Part shown: piece after piece, positions 27,503 through 36,205 of the stretch
How positions within the stretch are numbered: position 1 is the stretch's first letter
Layout: each line of letters starts with the position of its first letter
Assembly (NCBI RefSeq): GCF_004217335.1
Contig: NZ_SHMP01000003.1
Coordinates: 620,001-684,000, forward strand
DNA: 64,000 nt
Reading direction: 5' to 3'
DNA from: Natrinema hispanicum
GTDB lineage: Archaea; Halobacteriota; Halobacteria; Halobacteriales; Natrialbaceae
The notes under the pieces: generated by a model
Told to the model about the DNA's origin: nothing
Databases searched by the model: none
What the model saw: the letters and a program-made list of their open reading frames with translations, nothing else
Made by a program: the position numbers and the translations under genes

Positions 27503-30103
27503 TCAGCGCCGAAGCCAACCGAACAGCCGGTAGTCGTGGTCAGGCGTGTATCGGCGGAACAGCAGGCTGTTCGAGAGGACCGACACCGACGACAGCGCCA
27601 TCGCGCCGGCCGCGAGCACCGGCTGGAGCAGGCCAAGCGATGCAAGCGGGATCATCGCCGTGTTGTAGCCAAGTGCCCAGACGAGGTTCTGCTTGATCTT
27701 GTCCAGCGTCGCCTGCGAGATTCGGATTGCCTTCACCACGTCGAGGGGGTCGTCACGCATCAGCGTCACGTCCGCCGCTTCGATGGCCACGTCGGTCCCC
27801 GAGCCGATGGCAGTGCCGACGGACGCGACCGCGAGTGCGGGTGCGTCGTTGACGCCGTCGCCGACCATCATGGCCTTCCGTCCGTCGGACTGGATATCCT
27901 CAACCGCGTCGGCCTTGTCCTCGGGGAGGACACCCGCCCGGACGTTGTCGGGGTCGATCCCGACCTGTTCGGCGACGGCACGGGCCGTCCGCTCGTTGTC
28001 TCCGGTGATCAGCATCACATCGAGATCACGCTCCTGCAGGGCCGCGACCGCATCGGCCGAACTGTCCTTGACCGTGTCGGCGTCCGCGACCACGCCCGCG
28101 ACCGCGCCGTCGACCGCGACCAACATTGCGGTCTTGCCCTCACGCTCTAAGCGTTCCATCTCGTCGGCTGCGGGCGCAGGGTCGACAGCTTCCGACTCGA
28201 GCAACCGACGATTTCCGACCAGCACCTCGCGACCCTCGACAGTCGCCCGGACGCCATGCCCGGGGACGTTTTCGAACTCGTCGGGGGAAGTGGGCTCGAG
28301 GCCGCGGTCCTCGGCTCCCTCGACGATCGCCTGTGCAAGCGGGTGTTCGCTGTTGCGCTCGGCGCTGGCCGCAAGGCGAAGCACCTCGTGGTCCTCGAGG
28401 GACGGGCGGGCGGTCAGCGTGCCACCGTCAGTCGCCGGGTCGCCGCCGTCGGTCGCCGCAGCCTTGCCCTCGAGGGCGACCACGTCGGTCAGCGTCATCT
28501 CGCCGGTCGTCAGCGTCCCGGTCTTGTCGAAGACGACGGTGTCGACATCCTTCGCGCGCTCCAAGATATCACCGCCCTTGAACAGGACGCCGTTTTGCGC
28601 GCCCAGCGTAGAGCCGACCATCGTCGCCGCAGGCGTCGCCAGTCCGAGCGCGCAGGGACAGGCAATCAACACGGCCGAAGCGAAGACGACGATCGCGAAC
28701 TCGAACGTCGAGAGCGCCGCCGGGCCGCCGCCGACCAGCCCCCACAGCGGCAACGCGCCGACGAAGCCGGCCAGCGTCTCGGGGAAGAGGAACCAGATCA
28801 GTCCCCAGAACGTCGCGTTGAGGATGACCGCGGGGACGAAGTACGCCGAGATACGATCGGCGAGGTTCTGGATCTCCGGCTGGCGCGCCTGGGCCTCCTT
28901 GACCGTCTGGACGATCCCCTGCAGGGCGGTGTCCGCGCCGACTTTCGTCGCCTCGACGATCAGCACGCCGTTTTTGTTGATCGTCGACCCGATCACCTCG
29001 TCGCCCGACTCTTTCTCGACGGGGACGGACTCGCCGGTTACCATCGACTCGTCGACCGCGGACTGGCCGTCCACGACGACGCCGTCGGTCGGCACCTGCT
29101 CGCCCGGTCGAACCTTCATTCGGTCGCCGACCGCGACGTCCTCGAGTGGGACCTCCGCTTCGTTGCCGTCGTCGTCGACCAGCGTGGCCGTCTCGGCCTC
29201 CATCTCGAGGAGTTTCCGCAACGCATCGCCGGCCTGGCCCTTCGAGCGGGCCTCGAGGTAGTTGCCCAGCGTGATAAACACGAGGATCATCGCGGCGGTG
29301 TCGAAATAGAGGTTCCCCGCGAGGAGGTCAAGCAGGACGACGAGGCTGTAGATATACGCCGTCGACGACCCCAGCGCGATCAGCACGTCCATGTTGGCAG
29401 TGCGATTTTTCGCAAGCGCCGTATACGAGTTCGCGAGGAACTCGCGACCGAGGACGACGTAGACCGGCGTCGCGAGCAGGAATTCGACCCAGCCGAAACT
29501 AACGCTGAAGATCGTCTCCGGAACGTACGCGCCCCCGAGCAAGAACCGATTTGCGAGGAAGAACAGGAACGGAGCCGACAGCACCGCGCCAAACAGGGTC
29601 AGCCGAAGCTGCTTGCTGATTTCGGCCTGTCGCGCCGCGTCACGGCGCTCCTGATCCGACTGTCCGTCGTCGCCACCGTCCTCCTCGCGGACGGGCATGT
29701 AGCCCGCGTTCTCGATTGCCGCGTAGAGGTCCTCGAGCGAGGCGTCGACGGGGTTGTACTCGACCTGGGCTTCGTCGGTCGCGTAGTTGACCTCCACGTC
29801 GATGACGCCGGGGACGGACTCGAGTGCCGTCTCGTTGGCTTCGGCGCAGTTCGCACAGCTCATGTCCGTGATGCCGATCGACCGGCTGGCGCGCTCGGCG
29901 TGGTAACCGGCGTCGTCGATCGTCTCGTAGATCGTCGCGAGCGATACCTGGTCGGGGTCGTACTCGACGGACCCCTCGTCGGTTGCGAAGTTGATACTCG
30001 CCTCGTGTACGCCGTCGGTGGACTCCAGGGCATCGTCGATCGCCTGCGAACAGTTCGCACAGCTCATGCCCCGGATGTCCAGGTGTGCAGTCCGGGTACT
30101 CAT
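27503..30103 (-). CDS. copA: copper-translocating P-type ATPase CopA
   Basis: P1B-1 ATPase that exports Cu(I) from the cytoplasm. 866 residues. Two N-terminal heavy-metal-associated domains carry [11 protein letters not shown] and [11 protein letters not shown]. After about residue 165 come the transmembrane helices, the TGES actuator motif ([11 protein letters not shown]), the metal-entry CPC motif ([12 protein letters not shown]), the phosphorylation site [11 protein letters not shown], the HP motif SEHPLAQAI and [13 protein letters not shown]. All are intact. It is the downstream gene of the regulator at 30188 on the same strand, and a candidate regulator-binding dyad lies between them. 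Confidence 0.95.
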   Translation of the reverse strand: MSTRTAHLDIRGMSCANCSQAIDDALESTDGVHEASINFATDEGSVEYDPDQVSLATIYETIDDAGYHAERASRSIGITDMSCANCAEANETALESVPGVIDVEVNYATDEAQVEYNPVDASLEDLYAAIENAGYMPVREEDGGDDGQSDQERRDAARQAEISKQLRLTLFGAVLSAPFLFFLANRFLLGGAYVPETIFSVSFGWVEFLLATPVYVVLGREFLANSYTALAKNRTANMDVLIALGSSTAYIYSLVVLLDLLAGNLYFDTAAMILVFITLGNYLEARSKGQAGDALRKLLEMEAETATLVDDDGNEAEVPLEDVAVGDRMKVRPGEQVPTDGVVVDGQSAVDESMVTGESVPVEKESGDEVIGSTINKNGVLIVEATKVGADTALQGIVQTVKEAQARQPEIQNLADRISAYFVPAVILNATFWGLIWFLFPETLAGFVGALPLWGLVGGGPAALSTFEFAIVVFASAVLIACPCALGLATPAATMVGSTLGAQNGVLFKGGDILERAKDVDTVVFDKTGTLTTGEMTLTDVVALEGKAAATDGGDPATDGGTLTARPSLEDHEVLRLAASAERNSEHPLAQAIVEGAEDRGLEPTSPDEFENVPGHGVRATVEGREVLVGNRRLLESEAVDPAPAADEMERLEREGKTAMLVAVDGAVAGVVADADTVKDSSADAVAALQERDLDVMLITGDNERTARAVAEQVGIDPDNVRAGVLPEDKADAVEDIQSDGRKAMMVGDGVNDAPALAVASVGTAIGSGTDVAIEAADVTLMRDDPLDVVKAIRISQATLDKIKQNLVWALGYNTAMIPLASLGLLQPVLAAGAMALSSVSVLSNSLLFRRYTPDHDYRLFGWLRR

Positions 30104-30172
30104 TACTGATTCCTAGGGAGTGGCGACTTACCCGCTTTACTGGTCGAAACCCAAAGTTCAACGCGATCAGTT

Positions 30173-30187
30173 CTTTCGAATCGAAAG
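30173..30187. promoter_or_regulatory. candidate copper-regulator operator, copA side
   Basis: CTTTCGAATCGAAAG is a perfect 7-1-7 dyad located 70-84 bases before the copA ATG and just beyond the regulator's stop codon. Two related sites lie at 30819-30833 and 30849-30863. A length near 15 bp is typical of Lrp/AsnC-family sites. The assignment to the regulator is inferred. Confidence 0.55.
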
Positions 30188-30775
30188 TCAAACACCCTCC
30201 TCGAGCCGGTCATATCGCTGTTCGAACCGGCTCCGACAAGAGGGACAACAGAAGTGGTACATCTCGCCGTCGATACGGGTCGACTCGCCCTCGCTGTCGA
30301 CGGTGTTGCCACACTCGACACAGGTGAGCGCGAATGCTGCTCCGTCGAGCGACGGCGTCCATTCGGCGTCGTCGATCAGCGTCACCTCGTAGTCGACGCC
30401 GTCGACGGGAAACAGCCCCTCGAGCCACTCGTGGACCCGCTGAAGTTGTGCGCGTGCATAGAACCAGCAGTTGCCGTCGGCGGTGACGAACACGTGTTCG
30501 ACCGCATCGGCGTCGACGAGCGCTGCCTTGCACGCACCGACAGCACCCGGCGGAACGGTCGCCCGAACGAACACCGGAACGCCCGCCCGAAGCTGTGACT
30601 GATCGACATCCACGGTGAAGCCGTTGATGACACCCGCCGCCTCGAGGCGCTCGACGCGGTCGGAGACGGCCGGTCCGGAAAGGCCGACCTGCTCGGCGAT
30701 TTCACTGTACGGGCGGCGCGCGTTCTCGGCCAGCAGCCGCAGGATCTCCATGTCGGTCTCGTCGAGGTCGCGCAT
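30188..30775 (-). CDS. AsnC/Lrp-family regulator with C-terminal TRASH metal-binding domain
   Basis: 195 residues. The N-terminal AsnC helix-turn-helix (MRDLDETDMEILRLLAENAR, then SEIAEQVGLSGPAVSDRV) is followed by a RAM-like domain (to about 145), then a TRASH domain with Cys ligands in ALTCVECGNTV and YHFCCPSCRSRF. Homologues of this architecture control copper-efflux ATPases in Halobacterium. The genes around it (copA downstream, copZ divergent) match that role. The start at 30775 is chosen because the fold begins there; the frame upstream to 30949 lacks family features and overlaps the promoter region. Confidence 0.88.
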   Translation of the reverse strand: MRDLDETDMEILRLLAENARRPYSEIAEQVGLSGPAVSDRVERLEAAGVINGFTVDVDQSQLRAGVPVFVRATVPPGAVGACKAALVDADAVEHVFVTADGNCWFYARAQLQRVHEWLEGLFPVDGVDYEVTLIDDAEWTPSLDGAAFALTCVECGNTVDSEGESTRIDGEMYHFCCPSCRSRFEQRYDRLEEGV

Positions 30776-30818
30776 ACTGCCAGTTGGTGCTCGGTAGCAA
30801 AGAGCGTACCGTCTGCTG

Positions 30819-30833
30819 CTTTCGGATCGAAGG
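30819..30833. promoter_or_regulatory. candidate copper-regulator operator, regulator-gene side
   Basis: CTTTCGGATCGAAGG matches 13 of 15 positions of the perfect dyad at 30173. It is centred about 50 bases upstream of the regulator's ATG (30775), just beyond where its promoter should lie, which suits activation or autoregulation. Another site starts 30 bases away, centre to centre. Confidence 0.45.
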
Positions 30834-30848
30834 TTTCGATCGTGCTCG

Positions 30849-30863
30849 CTTTGGAATAGAAAG
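30849..30863. promoter_or_regulatory. candidate copper-regulator operator, copZ side
   Basis: CTTTGGAATAGAAAG matches 13 of 15 positions of the dyad at 30173. It lies 39-53 bases before the copZ ATG (30902), directly upstream of the AT-rich stretch agtagtaatgtac that should hold its promoter. Confidence 0.45.
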
Positions 30864-30901
30864 TAGTAATGTACAAACATCGGGCGTCCGGACACGGCCG
30901 T

Positions 30902-31099
30902 ATGAGCCAGACGATCACCGTCGACGGAATGTCGTGTGAACACTGCCAACAGCGCGTCGAAGAGGCACTCGCGACCGTTCAGGGCGTCGAGTCGGTCGCA
31001 GTCGACCTGGACGCAGCGCAGGCGACCGTCGAAGGCGACGCGGCGACCCAGGACCTCGTCAGCGCGGTCGACGAGGCCGGCTACGACGCGTCAGCGTAG
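30902..31099 (+). CDS. copZ: copper chaperone CopZ-like heavy-metal-associated protein
   Basis: 65 residues: a single heavy-metal-associated domain with the Cu(I) site GMSCEHCQQRVEEAL and the ferredoxin-like fold end VSAVDEAGYDASA. It carries Cu(I) in the cytoplasm, most likely to CopA. It starts at the ATG 30902; an upstream in-frame ATG (30869) would lie within the probable promoter. It is divergent from the AsnC-TRASH regulator, with 126 bases between the starts holding two candidate operators. Confidence 0.9.
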   Translation: MSQTITVDGMSCEHCQQRVEEALATVQGVESVAVDLDAAQATVEGDAATQDLVSAVDEAGYDASA

Positions 31100-31139
31100 G
31101 CACCACACCGACTCGAGTTGAGCGACGCAGCACTAGTTT

Positions 31140-31204
31140 TCTACTGGTCCAGCGCACTCGCGGCCATCGCGGGGGTGCCGGCACTGACTGACAGCCGTCT
31201 GTAT
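31140..31204. repeat. nested palindrome element, degenerate copy F (minus orientation)
   Basis: Read on the minus strand it begins at the last base of the permease stop codon: TGA then atacagacggctgtcagtca, aligning with the left arms of copies A, C and D. The other arm (ctactggtccagcgcact) is much degraded and its outer limit is uncertain. It lies between the convergent copZ and permease genes. Confidence 0.5.
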
Positions 31205-32601
31205 CAGTGATGCTCGTGTGACTGGTCGATATCCGAAATGCGCGGCGGGGTGTCTGCAAATTCGGCAGGCTCGTTCTCGAACGCCCGCTTACAGGCAGTC
31301 GAGCAGAAGTAGTAGGTCTCGTCGTCGTACGTGGTGCGTGGGCCGTCATCGTCGGTGCGCATCCCACAGACGGGATCGCGGTACTGCCCGGGCGCGCCGA
31401 GCCCGCGGCGGTATACGTATAGGAGCACGCCCGACAGTGCAAACGCGACAAGGTTGAGATAGAAGGTGTAATCGACCGCGAAGTACGTTTGCTCGGTCGC
31501 CGTCTCACCGCCGGCCAGGTTCGGGACGATGCCGAGCGTGTCGAAGAGCAACTCCATGAGAAACCCGGTGAAGGCCATCGTCACGAAGAAGACGCCGAGG
31601 ATGTAGAGCATGACCGCCCAGCCGTAGTACTTCCGGTAGACATTGAGAACCGGAATCGTGATGAGGTCGGCGTAGACGAACGCGATGACGCCAGCGAAGC
31701 TAATGCCGCCGCCCCAGAGCGCGACGGCGAACGGGACGTTGCCCATGCTCCCGACGAAACTGATAACGGCAATCGCGACGCCCATGATCGCGTTTTCGGC
31801 GGTGATCAAGAGCCTATCGCCCTCGAGGAACAGCGCGTTCCAGACCCACTGTGGGACGAACACGATCACGAACCCCGAGATGAGAAAGCCCGCGACGACA
31901 TCCGTCCAGATCATCGACCACTCCTTGCGGTACTGGTTCCCGAGTTTGTACCAGCCACCCCAGGAGCGGAGGTCGTCGTTCCACGTGCCGCTGCCCGCTG
32001 TCTGCTGCCGATAGGTCTCGAGACAGCCCTCGGAACAGAACTGCAGCGTCTCGCCGCCGTCAGTGACGATCGTGTGTTCGTCGGACCCCTCCATCCCACA
32101 CGTCGGGTCAACCATGTCGCCGTGGTCGTGCTCGCGCTGGACGAGTTCCGCACGAACGTCGTCGAACAGCGTCTCCGGGAGGGTCAGCCGGACGATGAGC
32201 GCCATGACTGCGATAAGGACGAGTCCACCGAGCAGTTCCGCAACGAGGAACTCCCAGCCCAGCAGGATCAGGATCATCAGGCCGAGTTCGACGATGAGGT
32301 TCGTCGACGCGAACATGAACGCAAGGAAATTCACTACGTGTGCGCCCTTTGCGAACAGCCCCTTGCCGATAGCGACCGCACCGAAGCTACAGCCGCTACT
32401 CGCCGCGCCGAACGCCGTCGCCGTCGCGAGACTCGAGAGGTCGTCGTCCCCGAGCACCCGCGCCATTCGCTCCTTCGAGACGTACACCTGCACGAGGCTC
32501 GTGATCGTGAGCCCCATGATGATCGCCCAGGCTGCTGTCCAGAGGAACCCGAGCCCGATCCGGAGTGACTCGAGAATCTCTTCGAGGGGTGTCACCACCA
32601 T
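31204..32601 (-). CDS. DUF318/ArsP-type permease with two YHS metal-binding domains
   Basis: 465 residues. Eight to ten membrane segments form two halves of a permease; ATAFGAASSGCSFGAVAIGK followed by GLFAKGAHVVNFLAFMFAS is the signature of this family. Two YHS/TRASH-like domains sit in cytoplasmic regions: one in the central loop (about 155-205, DPTCGMEGSDEHTIV and FCSEGC) and one at the C-terminus (about 405-450, DPVCGMRTDDDGP and FCSTAC). The tail ends in a His-rich QSHEHH. ArsP-type permeases export metalloids; here the copper cluster and the metal domains point to metal export, but the ion is unproven. Start at 32601. Confidence 0.82.
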   Translation of the reverse strand: MVVTPLEEILESLRIGLGFLWTAAWAIIMGLTITSLVQVYVSKERMARVLGDDDLSSLATATAFGAASSGCSFGAVAIGKGLFAKGAHVVNFLAFMFASTNLIVELGLMILILLGWEFLVAELLGGLVLIAVMALIVRLTLPETLFDDVRAELVQREHDHGDMVDPTCGMEGSDEHTIVTDGGETLQFCSEGCLETYRQQTAGSGTWNDDLRSWGGWYKLGNQYRKEWSMIWTDVVAGFLISGFVIVFVPQWVWNALFLEGDRLLITAENAIMGVAIAVISFVGSMGNVPFAVALWGGGISFAGVIAFVYADLITIPVLNVYRKYYGWAVMLYILGVFFVTMAFTGFLMELLFDTLGIVPNLAGGETATEQTYFAVDYTFYLNLVAFALSGVLLYVYRRGLGAPGQYRDPVCGMRTDDDGPRTTYDDETYYFCSTACKRAFENEPAEFADTPPRISDIDQSHEHH

Positions 32602-33002
32602 ACATAGGCTATCGGATGGATCGGCTATTGCGGTTGCCCTTCGAAACACGGCGTCGCTACCGTTTCGAGCGAGTGAGTCGAAAGTGATCGGGCGCTCAGA
32701 GTTTGAATGTCAACGCGAATCCGTGGCCGCTCGAGTTCTCGCTGGGTCGAGACAGCACTCGCTCGCCCGACCCGCTATGTCGACCAAACGCGACGCCCCC
32801 ACGGAACCGCGAGCACGCAGCGGACACCCGCGAATGTCAAGTTTCGATGACGGACAGTTCGATCAGGACAGTAGGATCGTGATGAACGAACGCCGTCGAC
32901 ATACGGTCGCTCGCGGACATTGGATTCGAAGGGGGAACCGCATTGAGTCGGGAGACCGTATCATCTCATGGAGACGATCCGATCCGTCACTGGTGAGCAA
33001 TC
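32602..33002. other. 401-base intergenic region
   Basis: Lies between the divergent permease and SHOCT genes. I see no convincing gene. It holds a dyad TTTCGA-N9-TCGAAA (32663-32683) upstream of the permease gene, recalling the half-sites of the copper motif but with a different spacing. Confidence 0.4.
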
Positions 33003-33380
33003 ATGGCAGCAAACACGACAGAGACACGACTCGTCACGATCGTCCTCATCGCCATCGGCGTCCTCGTTGTGCTGCCGATGGTCTTCATGGGGTTCGGAAT
33101 GATGGGCTTCGGTCCGATGATGGGCGGCATGTGGGGCCACGGAACGTGGGGTGGTGGAACGACACCCGGCTGGGTGCCCCTCGTCGGTGTCCTGCTGCAA
33201 CTGCTGTTCGTCGCCGCCATCATCGGTGGCGGCTATCTCCTCTACCGAGCTGTTGCAGGCTCGAGCGACGGTTCCGATGGGGCACTCGAGGAACTTCGCC
33301 TCGCGTACGCCCGCGGCGAGTTGAGCGACGAGGAGTACGAACAGCGCCGAGAAACGCTCGAGCGGGATCGCTCACGCTGA
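33003..33380 (+). CDS. SHOCT-domain membrane protein with Met/Gly-rich loop
   Basis: 125 residues. Helix 1 is VTIVLIAIGVLVVLPMVFMG, helix 2 is VGVLLQLLFVAAIIGGGYLL. Between them is a Met-, Gly- and His-rich loop (GMMGFGPMMGGMWGHGTW), probably on the outer face. The C-terminus has a SHOCT motif (EELRLAYARGELSDEEYEQR). SHOCT proteins are often accessory or oligomerising subunits. The Met/His-rich loop and its position beside the copper cluster allow a metal-linked role, which is inference. Its last nine bases overlap the convergent gene at 33372. Confidence 0.78.
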   Translation: MAANTTETRLVTIVLIAIGVLVVLPMVFMGFGMMGFGPMMGGMWGHGTWGGGTTPGWVPLVGVLLQLLFVAAIIGGGYLLYRAVAGSSDGSDGALEELRLAYARGELSDEEYEQRRETLERDRSR

Positions 33381-33647
33381 GGCCGACTCGCCAGCGTGTG
33401 ACGGCTCTAGGGCCGTCCCATCGCGTGGACAGTAGTCGTACGCCGGATCTCGCGTCTGAAACCCACAGACGGGACACGTTCGAACCGGTGGTTCCGACGA
33501 TGCTCGTCCCGACCGACCGAACAGAAACGGAACGAAGGGAACGAACAGAAAGACCGCGACCGTATTGAACCGCCACCAGAGGACGGCACTCACGAGGAGA
33601 CTCACCAGCAGCCCCACCACGGCGGTTGCGGTTCGCGAACCGAGCAT
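33372..33647 (-). CDS. small membrane protein with C-terminal zinc ribbon
   Basis: 91 residues. Two hydrophobic stretches (AVVGLLVSLLVSAVLWW and VAVFLFVPFVPFLFG) are followed by a zinc-ribbon-like motif, CPVCGFQTRDPAYDYCPRDG, with one CxxC and a CxxxG in place of the second pair. The start MLGSRTATAV at 33647 is preferred to an open extension to 33812 with no family features. The gene overlaps the SHOCT gene tail to tail by nine bases. Function unknown. Confidence 0.65.
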   Translation of the reverse strand: MLGSRTATAVVGLLVSLLVSAVLWWRFNTVAVFLFVPFVPFLFGRSGRASSEPPVRTCPVCGFQTRDPAYDYCPRDGTALEPSHAGESASA

Positions 33648-33789
33648 ACGCCGGGCTAGGCACGCGTCGATGAAAGGAACAGCGGTCGACGCCACCGACC
33701 CGCGCCTCGAGCGTGACTGCCCAGTCGACGGTGGCGACCGTTTGCCCCGATGAAAAGACAATTCCCCGCCGACGCCCAAGGGCGGGCAT

Positions 33790-34650
33790 ATGCGAATCGC
33801 CGTTCCCAACAAGGGCCGCCTGCACGAGCCGACGATCGATCTCTTAGAGCGGGCGGGGCTCCATCTCGAAAACGGAGCCGACCGGAAACTCTACGCCGAT
33901 ACGGTCGATCCCGACGTCACCGTGTTGTTCGCCCGCGCAGCCGACATCCCGGAGTACGTCGCCGACGGCGCGGCCGATCTTGGCATTACCGGCTTCGATC
34001 AGGTCTGTGAGGCCCGCGTAGACAACGTCGAGGAGTTGCTCGACCTCGAGTTCGGACGCTGTCGGCTCGTCCTGGCTGCCCCCGAAGACGGGGACATCAC
34101 GTCCGTCGACGATCTGGCGGGCAAGATCGTCGCGACTGAGTTCCCGAATATCACCGCCGATTTCTTCGCCGACACCGGCGTCGAACCCGACATCGTCGAG
34201 GTTTCGGGCGCGACTGAGCTTACCCCCCACGTCGAGATGGCCGACGCCATCGTCGACATCACGAGCACTGGCACCACACTGAAGATGAATCGGCTGGCCA
34301 TCGTCGACGAAGTTCTCTCGAGTTCGGTGCGGCTGTTCGGCCGTGACGACGTCCTCGATGACCCGAAAATAGAAGAGGTCAGGACCGCGCTGTCCTCGGT
34401 CAAACACGCCGAAGGGAAGCGCTACCTGATGATGAACGTGCCACGAGCCGAACTCGACGACGTCCGCGACGTCATCCCAGGGCTTGGCGGACCGACGGTC
34501 ATGGACATCGCCGATGAAACGGACGACGAAGGGAAGGTCGCGGTCCATGCCGTCGTCAACGAGACGGACGTCTTCGAGACGATTACGGACGTCAAAGCGG
34601 CCGGCGCGAGCGATATTTTGGTGACCGAGATCGAGCGGCTGGTCGAGTAG
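33790..34650 (+). CDS. hisG: ATP phosphoribosyltransferase HisG
   Basis: First enzyme of histidine biosynthesis: joins ATP and PRPP. 286 residues, the long form with a C-terminal regulatory domain (about 215-286, [20 protein letters not shown]) that normally binds histidine. The catalytic part shows [53 protein letters not shown] and [20 protein letters not shown]. No other his genes lie near it. It ends four bases before the stop codon of the convergent winged-helix gene. Confidence 0.95.
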   Translation: MRIAVPNKGRLHEPTIDLLERAGLHLENGADRKLYADTVDPDVTVLFARAADIPEYVADGAADLGITGFDQVCEARVDNVEELLDLEFGRCRLVLAAPEDGDITSVDDLAGKIVATEFPNITADFFADTGVEPDIVEVSGATELTPHVEMADAIVDITSTGTTLKMNRLAIVDEVLSSSVRLFGRDDVLDDPKIEEVRTALSSVKHAEGKRYLMMNVPRAELDDVRDVIPGLGGPTVMDIADETDDEGKVAVHAVVNETDVFETITDVKAAGASDILVTEIERLVE

Positions 34651-34654
34651 GCCC

Positions 34655-35080
34655 CTACTCGAGTCGGGCGGCGATCGGTTGCTCGGACGATTCGGAGTCG
34701 AGTTCGAGCAGGGATTCGAACGCCGATGCGTGTTCCCCCGGCGCGACGAGGTTTTGCGCCGGATCATAGCGCACGATGTCGTGTTCCGCGAGCAGCGGCA
34801 GGTGCGTCCGACACAGCGAGACGTGGATCCGCTGGCGAAGCTGGTGAATCGGCGTCCCGACTGTCGGATCGTATTCGGCGTCAGCAAGCGTCGCCACCAG
34901 CCGCCGGACCGAAACCGGCTCGTCGGCCGCAAGCACGCAGCGCAGCACCTCCCGCCGGCGGTCACTATCGACGATGCGGTCGATCGTCTCGCGCGGAAGC
35001 GACCGACGGTCGATAACGCCGTTGTTACCGAGCGGAAACCGTTCCGAAACGGCGAGCGACCGATCTGAATGGATCGTCAT
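34655..35080 (-). CDS. haloarchaeal winged-helix protein (DUF7344-like)
   Basis: 141 residues. SDRRREVLRCVLAADEPVSV, then LVATLADAEYDPTVGTPIHQ and LCRTHLPLLAEHDIVRYDPA have the pattern of haloarchaeal DUF7344-type winged-helix domains, in which an HxxLPxLxxxxxVxYD segment ends the wing. It probably binds DNA as a transcription factor. The start at 35080 is chosen over 35146 because the earlier residues lack family features. The target is unknown. Confidence 0.7.
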   Translation of the reverse strand: MTIHSDRSLAVSERFPLGNNGVIDRRSLPRETIDRIVDSDRRREVLRCVLAADEPVSVRRLVATLADAEYDPTVGTPIHQLRQRIHVSLCRTHLPLLAEHDIVRYDPAQNLVAPGEHASAFESLLELDSESSEQPIAARLE

Positions 35081-35515
35081 TGGCACGTGAGAGTCAGGGA
35101 TCAGACACCGGATAAACGCGGTCGGTCGTTTCAGTGAATGTGGCACGATTCAGGCGAGTCAGCCGCTCTACAGGCAGAATGAACGGTCGATAATTCGGAT
35201 AAAGCGAGGGTTATTCAGAGTATGAGTGGTGAATCCGAGAGGAACGACGTTCGTAAACAGTCACGGGCGGCGATAGCTCGCTGCCCCAGATTCAACAGCA
35301 CACAAGACGGCAACAGGACGAGACCGACGGCGGTCGAACATCGACGACACATCGCCGAGACTATCGACACGGGCTCGATAGGACTGATCACAGCTGTCTC
35401 CCCGTGTCGCCGGCGACAGCGACTCACGTGCAATCACGGGAGATTCCGTGATGGCCGGCAGTATGAACGAGCGGGCGCTGGTGGCGTCGATTCGAGTGAG
35501 TCCGACCCGACGGCG
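35081..35515. other. 435-base intergenic region with dyads near the tbp 3' end
   Basis: No convincing gene. Downstream of the tbp stop lie two strong dyads: a perfect 14-base palindrome TGTCGCCGGCGACA (35405-35418) and ATCACGG-N6-CCGTGAT (35433-35452), with stems of seven bases each. They could fold in the tbp mRNA 3' region or act as sites. The reading frame that starts at 35222 runs antisense into tbp and has no family character. Confidence 0.45.
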
Positions 35516-36076
35516 TTACTCGAGCAGTCCCAGATCCTCGAGGCGGGAGACGATCTTGTCGACGGCGTGTTCGGCGTCTTCGGGCTTTTTCCCGCCGGTG
35601 ATGACGAGTTTGCCCGAGCCAAAGAGCAAGGCGACGACTTCGGGTTCGTCGAGGCGGTAGACGAGCCCCGGGAACTGCTCGGGTTCGTACTCGATGTTCT
35701 CTAAGCCAAGCCCGATGGCGATCGCGTTCAGGTTGAGATTGCGGCCCAGATCGGCCGAGGTGACGATGTTCTGGACGACGATCTCTGGGTCTTCGTTGAC
35801 CTGAATCTGGAGTTCACGAAGTTTGTCGAAGACGATCCGCAGGCTCTCGTGGACGTCGTCGGTGCTTTTCGCGCCGGTACAGACGATCTTCCCCGATCGG
35901 AAGATCAACGCGGCGGATTTTGGGTTCTGGGTTCGGTAGACGAGACCGGGGAACTGCTCGGGGTCATAATCGGCACCCTCGAGGTCCATTGCAACGCTCT
36001 GGAGGTCGAGTTCCTGTCCAATACCGGTCGACGCCACCACGTTTTCGATGTTGATGGTGTCCTTCGGATCCGTCAT
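35516..36076 (-). CDS. tbp: TATA-box-binding protein TBP
   Basis: General transcription factor that binds the TATA box and recruits TFB and RNA polymerase. 186 residues in two direct repeats of about 90: INIENVVASTGIGQELDLQS with YDPEQFPGLVYRTQNPKSAA, then VQNIVTSADLGRNLNLNAIA with YEPEQFPGLVYRLDEPEVVA. Each repeat contributes a SGKxVxTGxK strand (FRSGKIVCTGAK and FGSGKLVITGGK). The length and the acidic tail (LEDLGLLE) are standard for haloarchaea, which carry several TBPs; this one looks like the canonical type. Confidence 0.97.
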   Translation of the reverse strand: MTDPKDTINIENVVASTGIGQELDLQSVAMDLEGADYDPEQFPGLVYRTQNPKSAALIFRSGKIVCTGAKSTDDVHESLRIVFDKLRELQIQVNEDPEIVVQNIVTSADLGRNLNLNAIAIGLGLENIEYEPEQFPGLVYRLDEPEVVALLFGSGKLVITGGKKPEDAEHAVDKIVSRLEDLGLLE

Positions 36077-36101
36077 TAGTCGCTTAAAAAGACGTATTTA
36101 A

Positions 36102-36111
36102 GGTTTATAAA
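36102..36111 (-). promoter_or_regulatory. TATA box of tbp
   Basis: On the minus strand tttataaacc lies 26-35 bases before the tbp ATG, so the gene is probably leaderless. A second TATA-like run (gtataaacc) lies about 30 bases further out. Confidence 0.5.
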
Positions 36112-36205
36112 GGTTGGTGCCGCCACCTGATATATCCGGTTTATACGACCGGTATCGAGCGGGGAAAACGGCAGCCTCATACGCGAGGGACGGCCACCAT
36201 CGACC

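Noticed and set aside
28256..30109. Long plus-strand open frame (617 residues) over copA
   Set aside because: Antisense to an intact P-type ATPase. No motifs, and the composition is that of a shadow frame.
32063..33568. 501-residue plus-strand frame across the permease start, the intergenic region and the SHOCT gene
   Set aside because: Arg/Ser-rich throughout, crosses two real genes in the wrong frame, and the intergenic part shows no family.
35222..35704. Frame starting with ATG 35222 after an AT-rich run
   Set aside because: It runs antisense into tbp and lacks any family pattern. The upstream run is weak as a promoter.
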